Positions 48,361-57,197 are shown, counted from the first letter of the stretch. The stretch: 64,000 nt of DNA from Porphyridium purpureum (GCA_008690995.1 VRMN01000002.1:744001-808000), one strand, 5' to 3'. Notes: generated from the sequence alone by a model not told the origin. Program-made: numbers and translations.

Positions 48361-49467
48361 ATGGCGTCATCTGCGTCGCAGCAGTCGCTCTTTCGGACAG
48401 ACGCTGTGGTGAGACGCTTTGCGCGCTCAGTGCGACGGCGGAAAGATGTCAGGCAGGTGCTGCTCATCTTCCTCGTGTTCGCGGTCGGCGTTTTGATCGG
48501 GTTGGTCGTGTTTCTGGAGGCGGTGGTCGCCGCCGACAAGCCGCAGCCATCGCCAGGCGCTAGTGGCGCTGCAACGAGTTCCGACGACGCGGCAAATCAG
48601 AGCGCGCCGATGCGTGCAAGTGGGTACAGTGAGGGCGATGTGGATGAAGCTCACGGCACAAAGCGCAAGTGGACGCTGGCCGAAAAAGTGGACGCCAAGT
48701 CGGGCAGGTCGTCGTTCTTAGAAAATAGCGCAGTGAAGGACGACCTCGAGCGCATGCGGTCCGCAGATGGTGATGAGCACGTGCAGCAGGATGTTCGCGT
48801 GAATGAGCTCCTGTTCACAGACGCAGAGACCAGCAAAATTATTTCGTACTTGGAAGCGGCTCAGACACGCCGCTACCTAGAGTGGGGCTCGGGAAAGAGC
48901 TCGGTGGCGTTTGGCGTGCGCCGCTCTCGCTCAGGCGTTTCTATTGAGCACGACGGACTGCAGTGCAGGAGAACAGAGTCTCTTTTACTGGAAGCCTTGC
49001 TGGTCGATGAAGAGTCGACAACAAAATCAGCTTTGGAAAACGGCGGGTTTGACTTCACCATACAACACTCGCGCTTGCTGTGTGTTGTTGACGACCAAGA
49101 TACCAACAGATGGAAGCATTCTGTCTCAGAAGGAAACTATGCCCAGTATCGAGCGTACGTCAACGCAGTTGATCTGGTGAAGTCCAAATTTGATACTGTG
49201 TTGATTCATGGAAAGGCGCGGCTGGCGTGCGCTCTGAAGGTGCTGCCGTGGTTGGCACCCAAATCTGTTGTCATTATTGCTGACTACATGAATCGACTCG
49301 ACTTGTATGGTCGGGTCACAGAGTACCTCGAAATGATTGACGGGGCTGGACGCGTGGGTATTTTCCGAAAACGAGCCAACGTGACTGACGAAATGCTTCC
49401 CCTAGCTGAAGACGTGCTGCTGAGCGTATATGAGGGCCTTCCGGACCGGCCCGGAGCCATCTTATAG
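48361..49467 (+). CDS. Type II membrane protein with a methyltransferase-like luminal domain
   Basis: Product of 368 residues from the ATG at 48361; in-frame ATGs at 48256 and 48304 would add up to 35 residues. A basic cytosolic tail (FARSVRRRKDVR) leads to one membrane helix (about 31-57, VLLIFLVFAVGVLIGLVVF), then a Ser/Asp-rich stem and a luminal domain. That domain has RYLEWGSGKSSVAFG (Glu174 to Ser180), a motif-I-like loop of Rossmann methyltransferases, GVSIEHDGLQC (acidic residue after strand 2), FDTVLIHGKARLACALKVLPWL and PKSVVIIADYMNR. This resembles sugar O-methyltransferase-like proteins with the E(Y/W)GSG motif. Location is probably the Golgi. A role in methylating cell-wall polysaccharide, which is known to contain methylated sugars in Porphyridium, is inference. 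Confidence 0.7.
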   Translation: MASSASQQSLFRTDAVVRRFARSVRRRKDVRQVLLIFLVFAVGVLIGLVVFLEAVVAADKPQPSPGASGAATSSDDAANQSAPMRASGYSEGDVDEAHGTKRKWTLAEKVDAKSGRSSFLENSAVKDDLERMRSADGDEHVQQDVRVNELLFTDAETSKIISYLEAAQTRRYLEWGSGKSSVAFGVRRSRSGVSIEHDGLQCRRTESLLLEALLVDEESTTKSALENGGFDFTIQHSRLLCVVDDQDTNRWKHSVSEGNYAQYRAYVNAVDLVKSKFDTVLIHGKARLACALKVLPWLAPKSVVIIADYMNRLDLYGRVTEYLEMIDGAGRVGIFRKRANVTDEMLPLAEDVLLSVYEGLPDRPGAIL

Positions 49468-49541
49468 GACCATTGTACAGCATGTTGAACCACGTTCAAC
49501 ACTAACATTCAGATCTTCTGCAACGCCCTGAGCACGTATGC

Positions 49542-50408
49542 TCATCGAACTGTTCCCGCCTTGCCAGAGGAAACATCCTTTTCGGGTCGTCCCTGCGCCT
49601 CCAGAACAACCTGGCGAGTCGCGTTGGCGATATGCTTAAACCTTACTGGGCCCAACGGGGTCCCACCATACCACCGTGAGACCACCACCAGCGCATTTTC
49701 ACATCCGAGCATTTCTAATACGTGCAAAATGTGCTTCCCGGCGGCCTTTTCGCCGTCGTCGTCACAGTCTGCGACAAGCGCGTTCTGCGTCTCGGCACTA
49801 CGGATTCGATATGCGAGCATATTGTGTGTTGCGTTCGCAACTTTCGAATTCTGTAACAAAGTCGAGACAACCTCTTCCACGTGCTCTTTGCTATAAACCG
49901 CTGCGTAATGCGCTTGGAAAACACTTTTTCGGTCCGTAATGATTTCACCGTGCAGAAGATCGCCGAGGACTGCGGCTGATGACAATACCTTTGGCACACC
50001 GTCCGTTTCTTCTTGTGCAAGCTGAGGAACGGTGGTGTCGAAACCTTCATGTTCTGGTTGGTTGGAAGCCGTGTGCTGCGTCGTTCTTTCCGTGACGAAA
50101 GTGACGCAAGAAAAGAGCACTGGGAAGCCGACCTCATTCTGAATGTGGGCAATGAGATCAGCTAGCAGTACGCGCTGCTCGTTTGAGTTCAAAAAGTTCG
50201 CATATACCTCGAGTTCGGGAAGCTTCGCTGGGTAGTTTTGTGATACATCAGCACGAAGCAAACACTGTCCCCGGCCTGCCACTTCGATTCGAACAGAAAT
50301 CTGAGTAATGCGCCCACCTTCAAGCTTGCGAGACACAGTATCCTCACCGTAAATAGCGAGAAGTGCTTCATACTCATTCTGCACTTGCTCATCGCAGAGG
50401 CCGTCCAT
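49542..50408 (-). CDS. IMPACT homologue (RWD + UPF0029/YigZ domains)
   Basis: Product of 288 residues. The N-terminal RWD domain has EQVQNEYEALLAIYGED, YPAKLPELEVYANFL and the following helices. The C-terminal UPF0029 domain has ITDRKSVFQAHYAAVYSKEHVEEVV, ATHNMLAYRI, DCDDDGEKAAGKHILHVLEMLGCENALVVVSRWYGGTPLGPVRF. This is the plan of mammalian IMPACT and yeast Yih1, which bind GCN1 and block activation of the kinase GCN2, so it is expected to tune translation under amino-acid starvation. The gene lies only 44 bp downstream of the TRAPPC2 stop codon on the same strand, an unusually short space for a promoter. Confidence 0.93.
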   Translation of the reverse strand: MDGLCDEQVQNEYEALLAIYGEDTVSRKLEGGRITQISVRIEVAGRGQCLLRADVSQNYPAKLPELEVYANFLNSNEQRVLLADLIAHIQNEVGFPVLFSCVTFVTERTTQHTASNQPEHEGFDTTVPQLAQEETDGVPKVLSSAAVLGDLLHGEIITDRKSVFQAHYAAVYSKEHVEEVVSTLLQNSKVANATHNMLAYRIRSAETQNALVADCDDDGEKAAGKHILHVLEMLGCENALVVVSRWYGGTPLGPVRFKHIANATRQVVLEAQGRPEKDVSSGKAGTVR

Positions 50409-50452
50409 GTTGAGCGCGAGAGCCGGGACGTCAACGTGGAACTTTCACACCA

Positions 50453-50854
50453 CTATCCCAGGTGCTTCGCAGCGAGCGCCTGCACGCGCTCGTCAAACAC
50501 TTTCGACTTGACCGGTAAGCCGCGATCGTACAGCGGGTTGAGCGTGACCTTGACAAAGAGCTCGTACAATTCCAAGAAAAACCACAACACGCCGTCCTCG
50601 TGACGAGAACTGTGCAGGAGGAGGAAGCGGTAGTTGCCCGCAGTCACGAACGCCGAGATCAGCTGGTCGTTGAATCGATCCACCGCCTTGAGAAATCGGT
50701 TGCGCGTCGTCCACATTACCTCATCCACCATGTCCAGCGCCGAGCCGAGCACCAACTGTGCCACGACGAGCTGCTTGCCGTGCAGTGTCGTCGATCCGAA
50801 AGTGGTCTGGTAAACAACCTGGTCCCGCTCAGTCACCACCGCCAACAGGGACAT
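50453..50854 (-). CDS. TRAPP complex subunit 2 (sedlin, Trs20)
   Basis: Product of 133 residues, near the usual 140. The longin-like fold reads MSLLAVVTERDQVVYQTTFG, VVAQLVLGSALDMVDEVMW, KAVDRFNDQLISAFVTAGNYRFLLLH, GVLWFFLELYELFVKVTLNPLYDRG and VFDERVQALAAKHLG, matching sedlin end to end. It is a core subunit of TRAPP complexes, the Rab1/Ypt1 exchange factors for ER-to-Golgi traffic. The open frame upstream of the ATG at 50854 has no similarity and would be too long for the family. A 300-bp region (50855-51154) upstream has no gene that I can support. Confidence 0.94.
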   Translation of the reverse strand: MSLLAVVTERDQVVYQTTFGSTTLHGKQLVVAQLVLGSALDMVDEVMWTTRNRFLKAVDRFNDQLISAFVTAGNYRFLLLHSSRHEDGVLWFFLELYELFVKVTLNPLYDRGLPVKSKVFDERVQALAAKHLG

Positions 50855-51154
50855 GCTGAACGCACCCCTCTTGACTCTTTGGAATGGGGAGATACAAACC
50901 ACACAGCGACCACGCAGCCTTTCCGCCCGGATGATGATTTCGCGCACAAACTTTGTACGCTTGCTCGTCAAAAGGCGGTGTCTTGCCTCCGTGGTCACAA
51001 AATCAAAGTCATGTTTACTGTTTGGGAACACCTAATTGTGGTGTTTGTGGAGGAGAGGCACGAGCTTGCCCCGCTCGCTCTTTGTACATGTGCAAGTCGC
51101 TTCATAGGCCGTCTTCTGCTGTCCAGGGCGCGCGTCGAATGGTGACTAGGGCTG

Positions 51155-51706
51155 TCAGATTTGTCCACCTGTCAAGTGCACGTGGCTGGTCACAAATGCG
51201 GTCACAAACACGCAGGCGAGGATGACTGCGGTCCACACGCGCGCGTCGTCTGCGCTCGCTTCGAGCACCTGCCGCGCGTCCATGCTCCTGAGCTGGCGCA
51301 GCGCCTTGCGCGCCTCGACGAGCGCGGGCGGGAGCGGGCGGATGCCTCTTCCCGCCTGGCTGCGCATTCCTGACCGTACAAAGTCGACCCACTCACTGTT
51401 CCAGTCCACCACACACCCTTTCGGCCAGTTCTTTGCCTGCTCCGAGCTCCAGAACCGCGACGACAGCGGCTGCTGGCGGAAGTTGCCCGCCGCCGACGCG
51501 TCATCGTCGGGCTGCTGCGCGCTATCTCCCCAGCTCGCTCCGTCCGACGACGACGCACTGGCCATGCGCAACGCCACACGCGACCCCGACGCCACGCGCA
51601 GAGCCCCAGCAGCCGTCACCGCCGCCGCGGCGTCTGCCGCGCCGCGGTTTCGCGCGCTCGCGCTCTCGCACGCCGGACGCCCCACAAACCCAGACACAAA
51701 TGCCAT
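51155..51706 (-). CDS. Probable plastid protein with a C-terminal membrane helix, unknown function
   Basis: Product of 183 residues from the ATG at 51706. The N-terminus MAFVSGFVGRPACESASARN to about 55 is Ala/Ser/Arg-rich with the early Phe-Val, a likely transit peptide. The middle is Gln/Ser/Asp-rich, followed by a conserved-looking stretch SSRFWSSEQAKNWPKGCVVDW and NSEWVDFVRSGMRSQAGRGIRPLPPALVEARKALRQL. It ends with one hydrophobic helix (about 162-178, VWTAVILACVFVTAFV). A tail-anchored stromal protein of the thylakoid or envelope is suggested. No family recognised. Confidence 0.7.
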   Translation of the reverse strand: MAFVSGFVGRPACESASARNRGAADAAAAVTAAGALRVASGSRVALRMASASSSDGASWGDSAQQPDDDASAAGNFRQQPLSSRFWSSEQAKNWPKGCVVDWNSEWVDFVRSGMRSQAGRGIRPLPPALVEARKALRQLRSMDARQVLEASADDARVWTAVILACVFVTAFVTSHVHLTGGQI

Positions 51707-52676
51707 CACGCTCTGTCGTTCTCTGGCCACCAACCCCAGCTCCCACAGACCCACACACTCGACGTGTCCCGTCGACCAGACCACTGCCTCACCTCCCGTA
51801 TCCTCACCTCTGCTGAGCTCCCTGCCTTCCTCAGCCCGGCCCGAGTGCACCCCCAAAATAATACCCCGCCCCGACTCCACACACACTTGGTGTCACGCCT
51901 TCTCTCGTTCACACTCCGGACTTCCCCGAGTCGTCGAGTTCTCGCGCTTCCCGTTTCTACCTAAACAACCCCAATTTCCCATAAATCACAAGAAAGCTGT
52001 TCACCCAAAAAAATCTCCTTCACCAAAAAAAACAAAACACAAAACACGTGTCTCCCAAGTGCGCTCCCGCAACTTGTATGTGTCCCCCACATCCGCTCTC
52101 GCCCTCTGCTTCTCTCCCTCCCGCTCCCTCTCGACAACAACAAAATCACAAGTTCGAGCGTCTATCGCGCTCCTTCCTCTGTTCATACCAAAAAACCCAG
52201 AGAAAGCGGTGAACAGGCCAGAGTGACGAACACGCACTCGGCCATCAGCGTTGGACGGTCAACCCTGAACATAACTGAGCGGAATGGTTAGTTCGAGGGT
52301 TTGTGAAGGCGCGAAGATGGAGTGTACGTTAGGTACAGCTGGGCAGTCGTGGACGGCACGCGCGCACTGTACTCTCGCCACAATCTCGGCTGGACGCCGG
52401 CGAGTGCGTGCACGAGTTTGCTGGGGGGGGAGGGTTTGAGTCTTCGGGAAAATGGTACCGTGAGGCTGCTTTGGTATGAAACGGAGGGGCGAAGGGGGGA
52501 TTAGATAGGTTCAGCGTGGTTTTCGGATATGGAGGTGGATGGATGAATGGAATGAGGAAGAGCGGAGAGGCATAATTACTAGGGAGAGGGCGGGCGGGGT
52601 TGGTTAGTTGGACAGGGGTGTTTGCGGGGGAGGGGAGGAGGCGGAGAAGGTGTGGGAAGCAAGGAATTCGGGCGCG
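51707..52676. promoter_or_regulatory. Divergent intergenic region, A/C-rich, with GTAC motifs
   Basis: This 970-bp spacer separates the plastid protein at 51155 (minus) from plastid uL15 (plus). Bases 51707-52200 are C/A-rich with runs of A; GTAC is at 52324, 52333 and 52369 (GTACGTTAGGTACAGCTGG and CACTGTACTC). The last 150 bp are G-rich. A 334-codon frame in the A/C-rich part is low complexity and was rejected. Confidence 0.4.
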
Positions 52677-53357
52677 ATGGCGGCATTTGTAGGTGCGTCC
52701 GGCTCGGCGTTCTTTGCCGCGCAGAGAACAGCGTCGGTGAACGTGGCGGTATGCGGGAAGGCGGGCGTGCGTCGCGCGGTCGCGCCGAGCATGAAGGTGT
52801 TTGATTGGAAGAAGCGCGGCGCAGAGGCGTACTCGGGGCGTGCGGAGATGGGCGAGATGTCCGTCACCACCGTGATTCCGGCGCCGGGCTCGCGAAAGCG
52901 CAAGACGCGAAAGGGCCGCGGTGTCGCTGCCGGCCAGGGCCGCTCGTGCGGGTTTGGTATGCGCGGCCAAAAGTCGCGCTCCGGTAACCCGACGCGCCCG
53001 GGCTTTGAAGGAGGCCAGACCCCGCTGTACCGCCGCCTGCCCAAGTATGTGGGACGGCCAATGGGTCCTGGCCACACAAAGACCATGTACAATCTCGTCA
53101 AACTCGATATTCTGAACAAGTGCGCAGAGGGCGAAGTCGTGACCTTTGACGCGCTCGTCGAGTCGGGCAAGATGACCAAGGGCAAGTTCAAGCTCGCCAA
53201 GATTATGGGAGGCGCAGAGCTCACGGTTAAGAATCTGACGGTCAAGGCACACGCATTCACCTCCTCCGCAGTCGAGGCCATTGAGGCCGCCGGCGGCAAG
53301 TGCGTGCTCCTCTCACCGACCACGGGTGAAGATATCAACATGGAAGAGCTGGAATAG
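52677..53357 (+). CDS. Plastid ribosomal protein uL15 (L15)
   Basis: Product of 226 residues. A transit peptide of about 55 residues begins MAAFVGASGSAFFAAQRTAS. The mature part matches bacterial/plastid L15: RKRKTRKGRGVAAGQGRSCGFGMRGQKSRSG, RPGFEGGQTPLYRRLPK, then the C-terminal domain with VTFDALVESG, KIMGGAELTVKNLTVKAHAFTSSAVEAIEAAGG. It assembles in the plastid 50S subunit near the 23S rRNA core. This gene is nuclear in most plastid lineages. Start by ATG at 52677; upstream in-frame sequence is Glu/Gly-rich and not protein-like. Confidence 0.95.
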   Translation: MAAFVGASGSAFFAAQRTASVNVAVCGKAGVRRAVAPSMKVFDWKKRGAEAYSGRAEMGEMSVTTVIPAPGSRKRKTRKGRGVAAGQGRSCGFGMRGQKSRSGNPTRPGFEGGQTPLYRRLPKYVGRPMGPGHTKTMYNLVKLDILNKCAEGEVVTFDALVESGKMTKGKFKLAKIMGGAELTVKNLTVKAHAFTSSAVEAIEAAGGKCVLLSPTTGEDINMEELE

Positions 53358-53390
53358 GAGGCACGAGTAGACACATTGACGCCCAACAAA

Positions 53391-53430
53391 GAGAGAGAAG
53401 AAAAAAAAAAAAAAAAAGAGAGAGAGAGAG
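53391..53430 (+). repeat. Poly(A) plus GA tract after uL15
   Basis: A GAGAGAAG start, a run of about 18 A and then (GA)7, located 33 bp after the uL15 stop codon. A run of A directly downstream of a gene may be a 3' end signal or a scar of retroposition; no copy of a gene is linked to it. Confidence 0.85.
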
Positions 53431-53507
53431 ATTCGTAAACTGACGCTTCATAAATATATGTGTCACCCAGACTATGTTCGTGAAACGTTTCGCTTTATCG
53501 TTGCTGC

Positions 53508-54407
53508 CTAGACCATCGCGAGCACAAGATCATCAATATCGTCCCCACGGTAGCCCATTTTGCCACCCTTTGTGAAGGCCTTGTAATCTGTTGGTCGCAG
53601 TCGCCGATGGTCGCGCGAGGTGGATGGCAGCGAGAGGCGAAAAGGCAGCAGAAACCCGCGGCACACATCAAAGTCACTGCCGCCGGATGCAATTTCCTGT
53701 ACGATATCCTCTATGCACACCAGACCTTCCTCGCCGAGTGCGTCTTCCACCATGACGTTGTTCGACAATGACGTGCGGATATATTTGTCACCTGCCGCCT
53801 TTCGATTCGCATACACCACCTGCGCTCCGGGATCTGCGTCTACTGCACCCGTACGCACAAACGCGCGCTTCTGAATTAGCGAGCGTATGGTCTGCACCGT
53901 GGGCCGACCGTACGTGACATAATTCTGCACGCGCCTCAGAAGGGCGAGATTTTGTTGTGTGCGCTTAACGAAGACTGCGGTCTGATTCTGGCCGAGACCC
54001 AGCATTTTCAGAATTCGGGTCTGACGTGAAGGAATGCTATCCTGGCGGTTTCCTCCCAGCCTCACGACCAGAAATACATTGGCTCTGACTTGCGTGTCTT
54101 GCATCGCATCTTCTTCCTGCAGCGCCGGCGGAGCGCTGGCAATCATGCGCAGAGGTACATCTTCCGCCACCTTTTCCAGCGTTTTCGATATCTTGGCATT
54201 TCTTACGCGTACGCGCGACGCCAGCGTAAAGCTCTGTGGCGACCTGAACCTTTTCGATTTCCCGGCGGTCTGTTCGCGACTCGATTTACGTGAGCGCAAG
54301 TTTGCCGCAGCGCGCTGTGCTTGCAGCTTCTCATTCACTTTACGCCGCTTCAGCACTGTTTCCGCTACGCGCGGCGCGGTGCTCAGGTCAATGCCTCCTC
54401 CTTCCAT
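53508..54407 (-). CDS. RLP7/RPL7L1-like ribosome biogenesis factor (uL30 family)
   Basis: Product of 299 residues. The N-terminus (VAETVLKRRKVNEKLQAQRA) is the basic helix of the L7 family. The core shows VFLVVRLGGNRQDSIPSRQTRILKMLGLGQNQTAVFVKRTQQNLALLRRVQNYVTYG, then SNNVMVEDALGEEGLVCIEDIVQEI and FLLPFRLSL. Inserts of 25-40 residues and divergence from canonical L7 point to RLP7/RPL7L1, the pre-60S factor that holds the place of uL30 and binds ITS2 region RNA in the nucleolus. A diverged L7 itself is the alternative. The end KGGKMGYRGDDIDDLVLAMV is typical. Confidence 0.85.
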   Translation of the reverse strand: MEGGGIDLSTAPRVAETVLKRRKVNEKLQAQRAAANLRSRKSSREQTAGKSKRFRSPQSFTLASRVRVRNAKISKTLEKVAEDVPLRMIASAPPALQEEDAMQDTQVRANVFLVVRLGGNRQDSIPSRQTRILKMLGLGQNQTAVFVKRTQQNLALLRRVQNYVTYGRPTVQTIRSLIQKRAFVRTGAVDADPGAQVVYANRKAAGDKYIRTSLSNNVMVEDALGEEGLVCIEDIVQEIASGGSDFDVCRGFLLPFRLSLPSTSRDHRRLRPTDYKAFTKGGKMGYRGDDIDDLVLAMV

Positions 54408-54743
54408 TCTGCTTTTCCCTTTCTCCTTCTCACTCGCTTGCTCCCTGAATGTCTCGCCGCGGTGCCTCGTCCACCTCTCGGTCTGTTCCTTCGGCCGTAC
54501 CGCAATGCGACCGGACGAAGACGCGCACTGTACTCCTTAGTGTACTTTTGTGTGAAAAATCTGTTTAAATATTATTTTATTTAATTCTTCATTTAACTAT
54601 TAATTTAACGATGAATGCGTCAGGTGCGGTGCAGCTCGCGTTGGGTCCGGGTGTTTGTGTAGCTCGGCAATGTTGACTAGCTTTCGCGAGCACGCTCTGA
54701 TCTTCCTGTGTGAACAAAAAGGCACGGTGCTGTTTTGTTTCCG
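54408..54743. promoter_or_regulatory. Divergent promoter region with GTAC motifs
   Basis: This 336-bp spacer separates the RLP7-like gene (minus) and the DUF1995 gene (plus). GTAC is at 54497, 54530 (CACTGTACTCC) and 54542. An AT-rich block of about 50 bp (54555-54612) is centred between the genes. Confidence 0.45.
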
Positions 54744-55887
54744 ATGGCAGACGCCCAGCCCTTCTATTCGCATCAGAACCTCGCGTTCCAGGCGCAAGGG
54801 TCGCCTGGGTCGTTCTGTGGCGTTGCCGGTGGTGGAAAGGCGTTGATGTGTTCGACAACCGCAAACCGACTTGGTTCAGCCACATCCACGCGATGTCGCG
54901 CACGTGTAGCAGGGAAAGCAGGTGAAGGGGCGTCTGTGGAACGTTCAGAGGAAGGGCAGGCAGACTTGCAGCGTCTCGTGGCCGACTTTCCCAAGCTTTA
55001 CGACGCATGGTTTGACGGACAGTTGAAGCGCCTGCTGACGGAGAGTGTGATGCGCGCACAGGATCAGGGCATACGTGGAATGGAGGTGAGCTTTCCGGCG
55101 GTCCCAAATTTGGACGAAATCGACTTTGGTACCGCGACGAACCAGAAGTTTGCCGAAATGCTTGCCGGCGATGAGTTGATGACTGGGTATCGCAAAGTGC
55201 GCAAGTACTTGCTTGCGTATGCGAACGTTTTTTGGGCGCTGCAAGTGACTCAAACAGCACTGAAGCCGGAAGAAACCGCCATTATTCTCAGTACGGATGG
55301 CGTTGATAAATCTGACCTCACCACCGTGCCGCCAAACGTACGAGTCATGTCGCTGACCGCCGCGGCTAAGCTCGGAGGACCACTTTCCGAAGATATGGTC
55401 ATTATGGTAGACCCTCGGAGCACAGAAACCTGGAAACAGGTCGACAAGCTTACAAAGCCGGGCGCGCGCGTGATTTTCATGAACTCGAGTTTCAACGAGG
55501 TACGTTGGGCAGGACTTTTTTCGTGCCATTGTGCCTTCTTCTCTTGGTTTCCTGCATTGGACCAGTTTTGTGTTCTAACACGACTTGCTTCCTTGTTTCT
55601 GTTCTGCCTCGCCTTCCTTTCAGACCTATGGTCTTACCGGTCCACTGAAAGAGCTCGAGCCGGTGTTATTCATGCGGCGAATCTCCAAAGGCTGGATCTT
55701 CCGCTCCTACCCATCGACATGGGTCGCAATTCTGGAGCTCCCGGATGGCTCGATCGAAGCCCTGAAAGACATGGGTACGCAGACGCCTGTGCTCGGAAAG
55801 ACCGCGGCAATTGTTCGCGACGAGTCGTTCAAGCGGTTCGGTATATTTAATGACAGGTATGCGAAGGGCTTTGGAGCGCGCTTGTAG
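54744..55887 (+). CDS. DUF1995 protein (LPA3-like family), spliced
   Basis: Two exons, 54744-55499 and 55624-55887, give 339 residues. The family pattern is clear: YDAWFDGQLKRLLTESVMRA, MEVSFPAVPNLDEIDFGTATNQKFAEMLAG, VMSLTAAAKLGGPLSEDMVIMVDP, and after the intron YGLTGPLKELEPVLFMRRISKGWIFRSYPSTWVAI and a short end. Plant members include LPA3, a factor for photosystem II accumulation, and are plastid proteins. The N-terminus MADAQPFYSHQNLAFQAQG is followed by Ser/Thr/Arg-rich sequence to about residue 60, a likely transit peptide. The intron splits the gene at a codon boundary. The longer frame starts with TTG. Confidence 0.88.
55500..55623 (+). other. Spliceosomal intron (phase 0, 124 bp)
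   Basis: GAG|GTACGTTGGG at the 5' side and CTTTCAG|ACC at the 3' side fit GT-AG splicing. The pyrimidine-rich tract (TTCCTTGTTTCTGTTCTG...) precedes the AG, and CTAAC-like TTCTAACACG at about 55574 could be the branch site. Reading through gives hydrophobic Cys/Phe residues unlike the family; removing it restores a continuous DUF1995 sequence. Confidence 0.9.
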
Positions 55888-55901
55888 ATTGACAAGTAAA
55901 C

Positions 55902-56324
55902 ATGGATAACGGCGCCGCCGGCATGGACGCAAACAGCGAGTTTGAGGCGGGGCCCAGTTTTGTCGTAGAGGACTCTGCTGCGGCGCCGAATGCGCCGTCC
56001 TCCTCAACACGCGTTGAAGAGGCATGGACACCGTGGTCCGTCAAGGCAAGCGACGGACGGAGATACACCGTTGAGCCGGCGCACGGAAGTGACCCCACAA
56101 AGTCCGGCGGTGTGCTGATTCCAGAAGGCGGCTTTATTGAGACACAGTTCAAGAAGAAGCCGCAAGCGCGCCCGTGTAATCCGCAGGTGGAGGAACTGAT
56201 GGTTGCCCTGGTCGAAGATTGGCCTCGAATAGGTACTTCGCTCGGCGGGATATTTCGTTGCTTCCGAGAGCAACGACGCTTAAGGCAGCAGGGCAGCGAT
56301 GGCAGCGACAATAATCCGCCTTAA
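55902..56324 (+). CDS. Small protein of unknown function, 14 bp downstream of the DUF1995 gene
   Basis: Product of 140 residues. The N-terminal 40 residues are acidic and Ser/Ala-rich. The middle reads WTPWSVKASDGRRYTVEPAHGSDPTKSGGVLIPEGGFIETQFKKKP, a possible small beta fold, and the end has a helix NPQVEELMVALVEDWPRIG. No family recognised. Its ATG lies 14 bp after the stop codon of the preceding same-strand gene, so it may be expressed from a dicistronic transcript or with its own start inside exon 2. An overlapping minus-strand frame is less likely. Confidence 0.6.
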   Translation: MDNGAAGMDANSEFEAGPSFVVEDSAAAPNAPSSSTRVEEAWTPWSVKASDGRRYTVEPAHGSDPTKSGGVLIPEGGFIETQFKKKPQARPCNPQVEELMVALVEDWPRIGTSLGGIFRCFREQRRLRQQGSDGSDNNPP

Positions 56325-56404
56325 TATGCACTCGCTCCGGCGGCAAAGCGTTGGGGGAAGAGTTCCGGAACGATCCAGTAGACCAACCTGCACAGCTTAG
56401 ATCT

Positions 56405-57052
56405 TCATTCTAAAGCCATGGACCAGAACGCATCTTCAAGAAGTAGAACGCCTCGAATCAACCCTTGAACGTTGCCAAGCTGCGCTGGCGAGCTACTGCT
56501 TTCAGAACTTGAGCGCTGTGGAAGGGTCTCCAAGGCATTCTTTGCTGTGCGGTCGAGTGCGGCAACGTACTCTGAAAAGGCATGATTTGCCCAGCGCTCG
56601 ACCCACTCCTTGTACGGTGAATGGGCGTCCCGACACGAGGACCACGCTTGGTTGTACACGTTCTCGATCGCCCAGAAAACGCTGATGAGCTCGGGCCACG
56701 TGAGACTAGTCGCCCACACACGAAGCTGCGTTGTGTATTGTTCTGTCGCTTTCAATGGCGTCGCGTCGCGAAAGGCGAGGCCACGTTCATCCAGCGCGCG
56801 TTCAAAGTGCTCGATCTCGTCGGTCAGCGCGCCGATACCCGCTAAGAGAAGCTTCACATCGGACATGTTTGGCGCGCGTGACAGCACACTGCCCGCAAAA
56901 CGAACAAACTGCTGCACAAATAAGTAGTCTTGCACAAGCCATCGCTCAAACTGCGCTGGGTCAATCGTGCCGCTGCGCACTGCAACAAGAAACGGATGAC
57001 TGACGGCAGCTCGATCCCATTCTTTCTCCAGCCCTATCTTCAACGAATCCAT
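56405..57052 (-). CDS. TENA/THI-4 family protein (thiamin salvage type)
   Basis: Product of 215 residues, a normal length for TenA. The helical bundle reads EWDRAAVSHPFLVAVRSGTIDPAQFERWLVQDYLFVQQFVRF, LAGIGALTDEIEHFERAL, YTTQLRVWATSLTWPELISVFWAIENVYNQAW and VERWANHAFSEYVAALDR. The usual TenA_C active-site Cys is absent; the family branch without it (TENA_E, with Glu, as in plant TH2-related and PM36 proteins) fits. Such enzymes act on pyrimidine breakdown products of thiamin. The gene converges on the 55902 gene (80 bp) and has its own 145-bp upstream region. Confidence 0.88.
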   Translation of the reverse strand: MDSLKIGLEKEWDRAAVSHPFLVAVRSGTIDPAQFERWLVQDYLFVQQFVRFAGSVLSRAPNMSDVKLLLAGIGALTDEIEHFERALDERGLAFRDATPLKATEQYTTQLRVWATSLTWPELISVFWAIENVYNQAWSSCRDAHSPYKEWVERWANHAFSEYVAALDRTAKNALETLPQRSSSESSSSPAQLGNVQGLIRGVLLLEDAFWSMALE

Positions 57053-57197
57053 GCCCGTTTCTCTGTTTACTCCTCAACCTAAACCAGTCTAAATGATGTG
57101 CCAGTTTATACAAAGCAACACGGATCCTAGTGCGTCAAAAAGGAGCGCCACAAACGGGAACGAAGGAGCAATGGAAGGGGATTTGGAGGAGTTCTGA

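Noticed and set aside
51707-52226. Plus-strand frame of 334 codons running through the A/C-rich spacer
   Set aside because: Pro/Ser/Thr low complexity, partly antisense of the 51155-51706 gene.
55847-56311. Minus-strand frame of 154 codons
   Set aside because: Overlaps the 3' end of the DUF1995 gene and the 55902 gene; Ser/Pro-rich with no features, and the plus-strand frame looks more like a protein.
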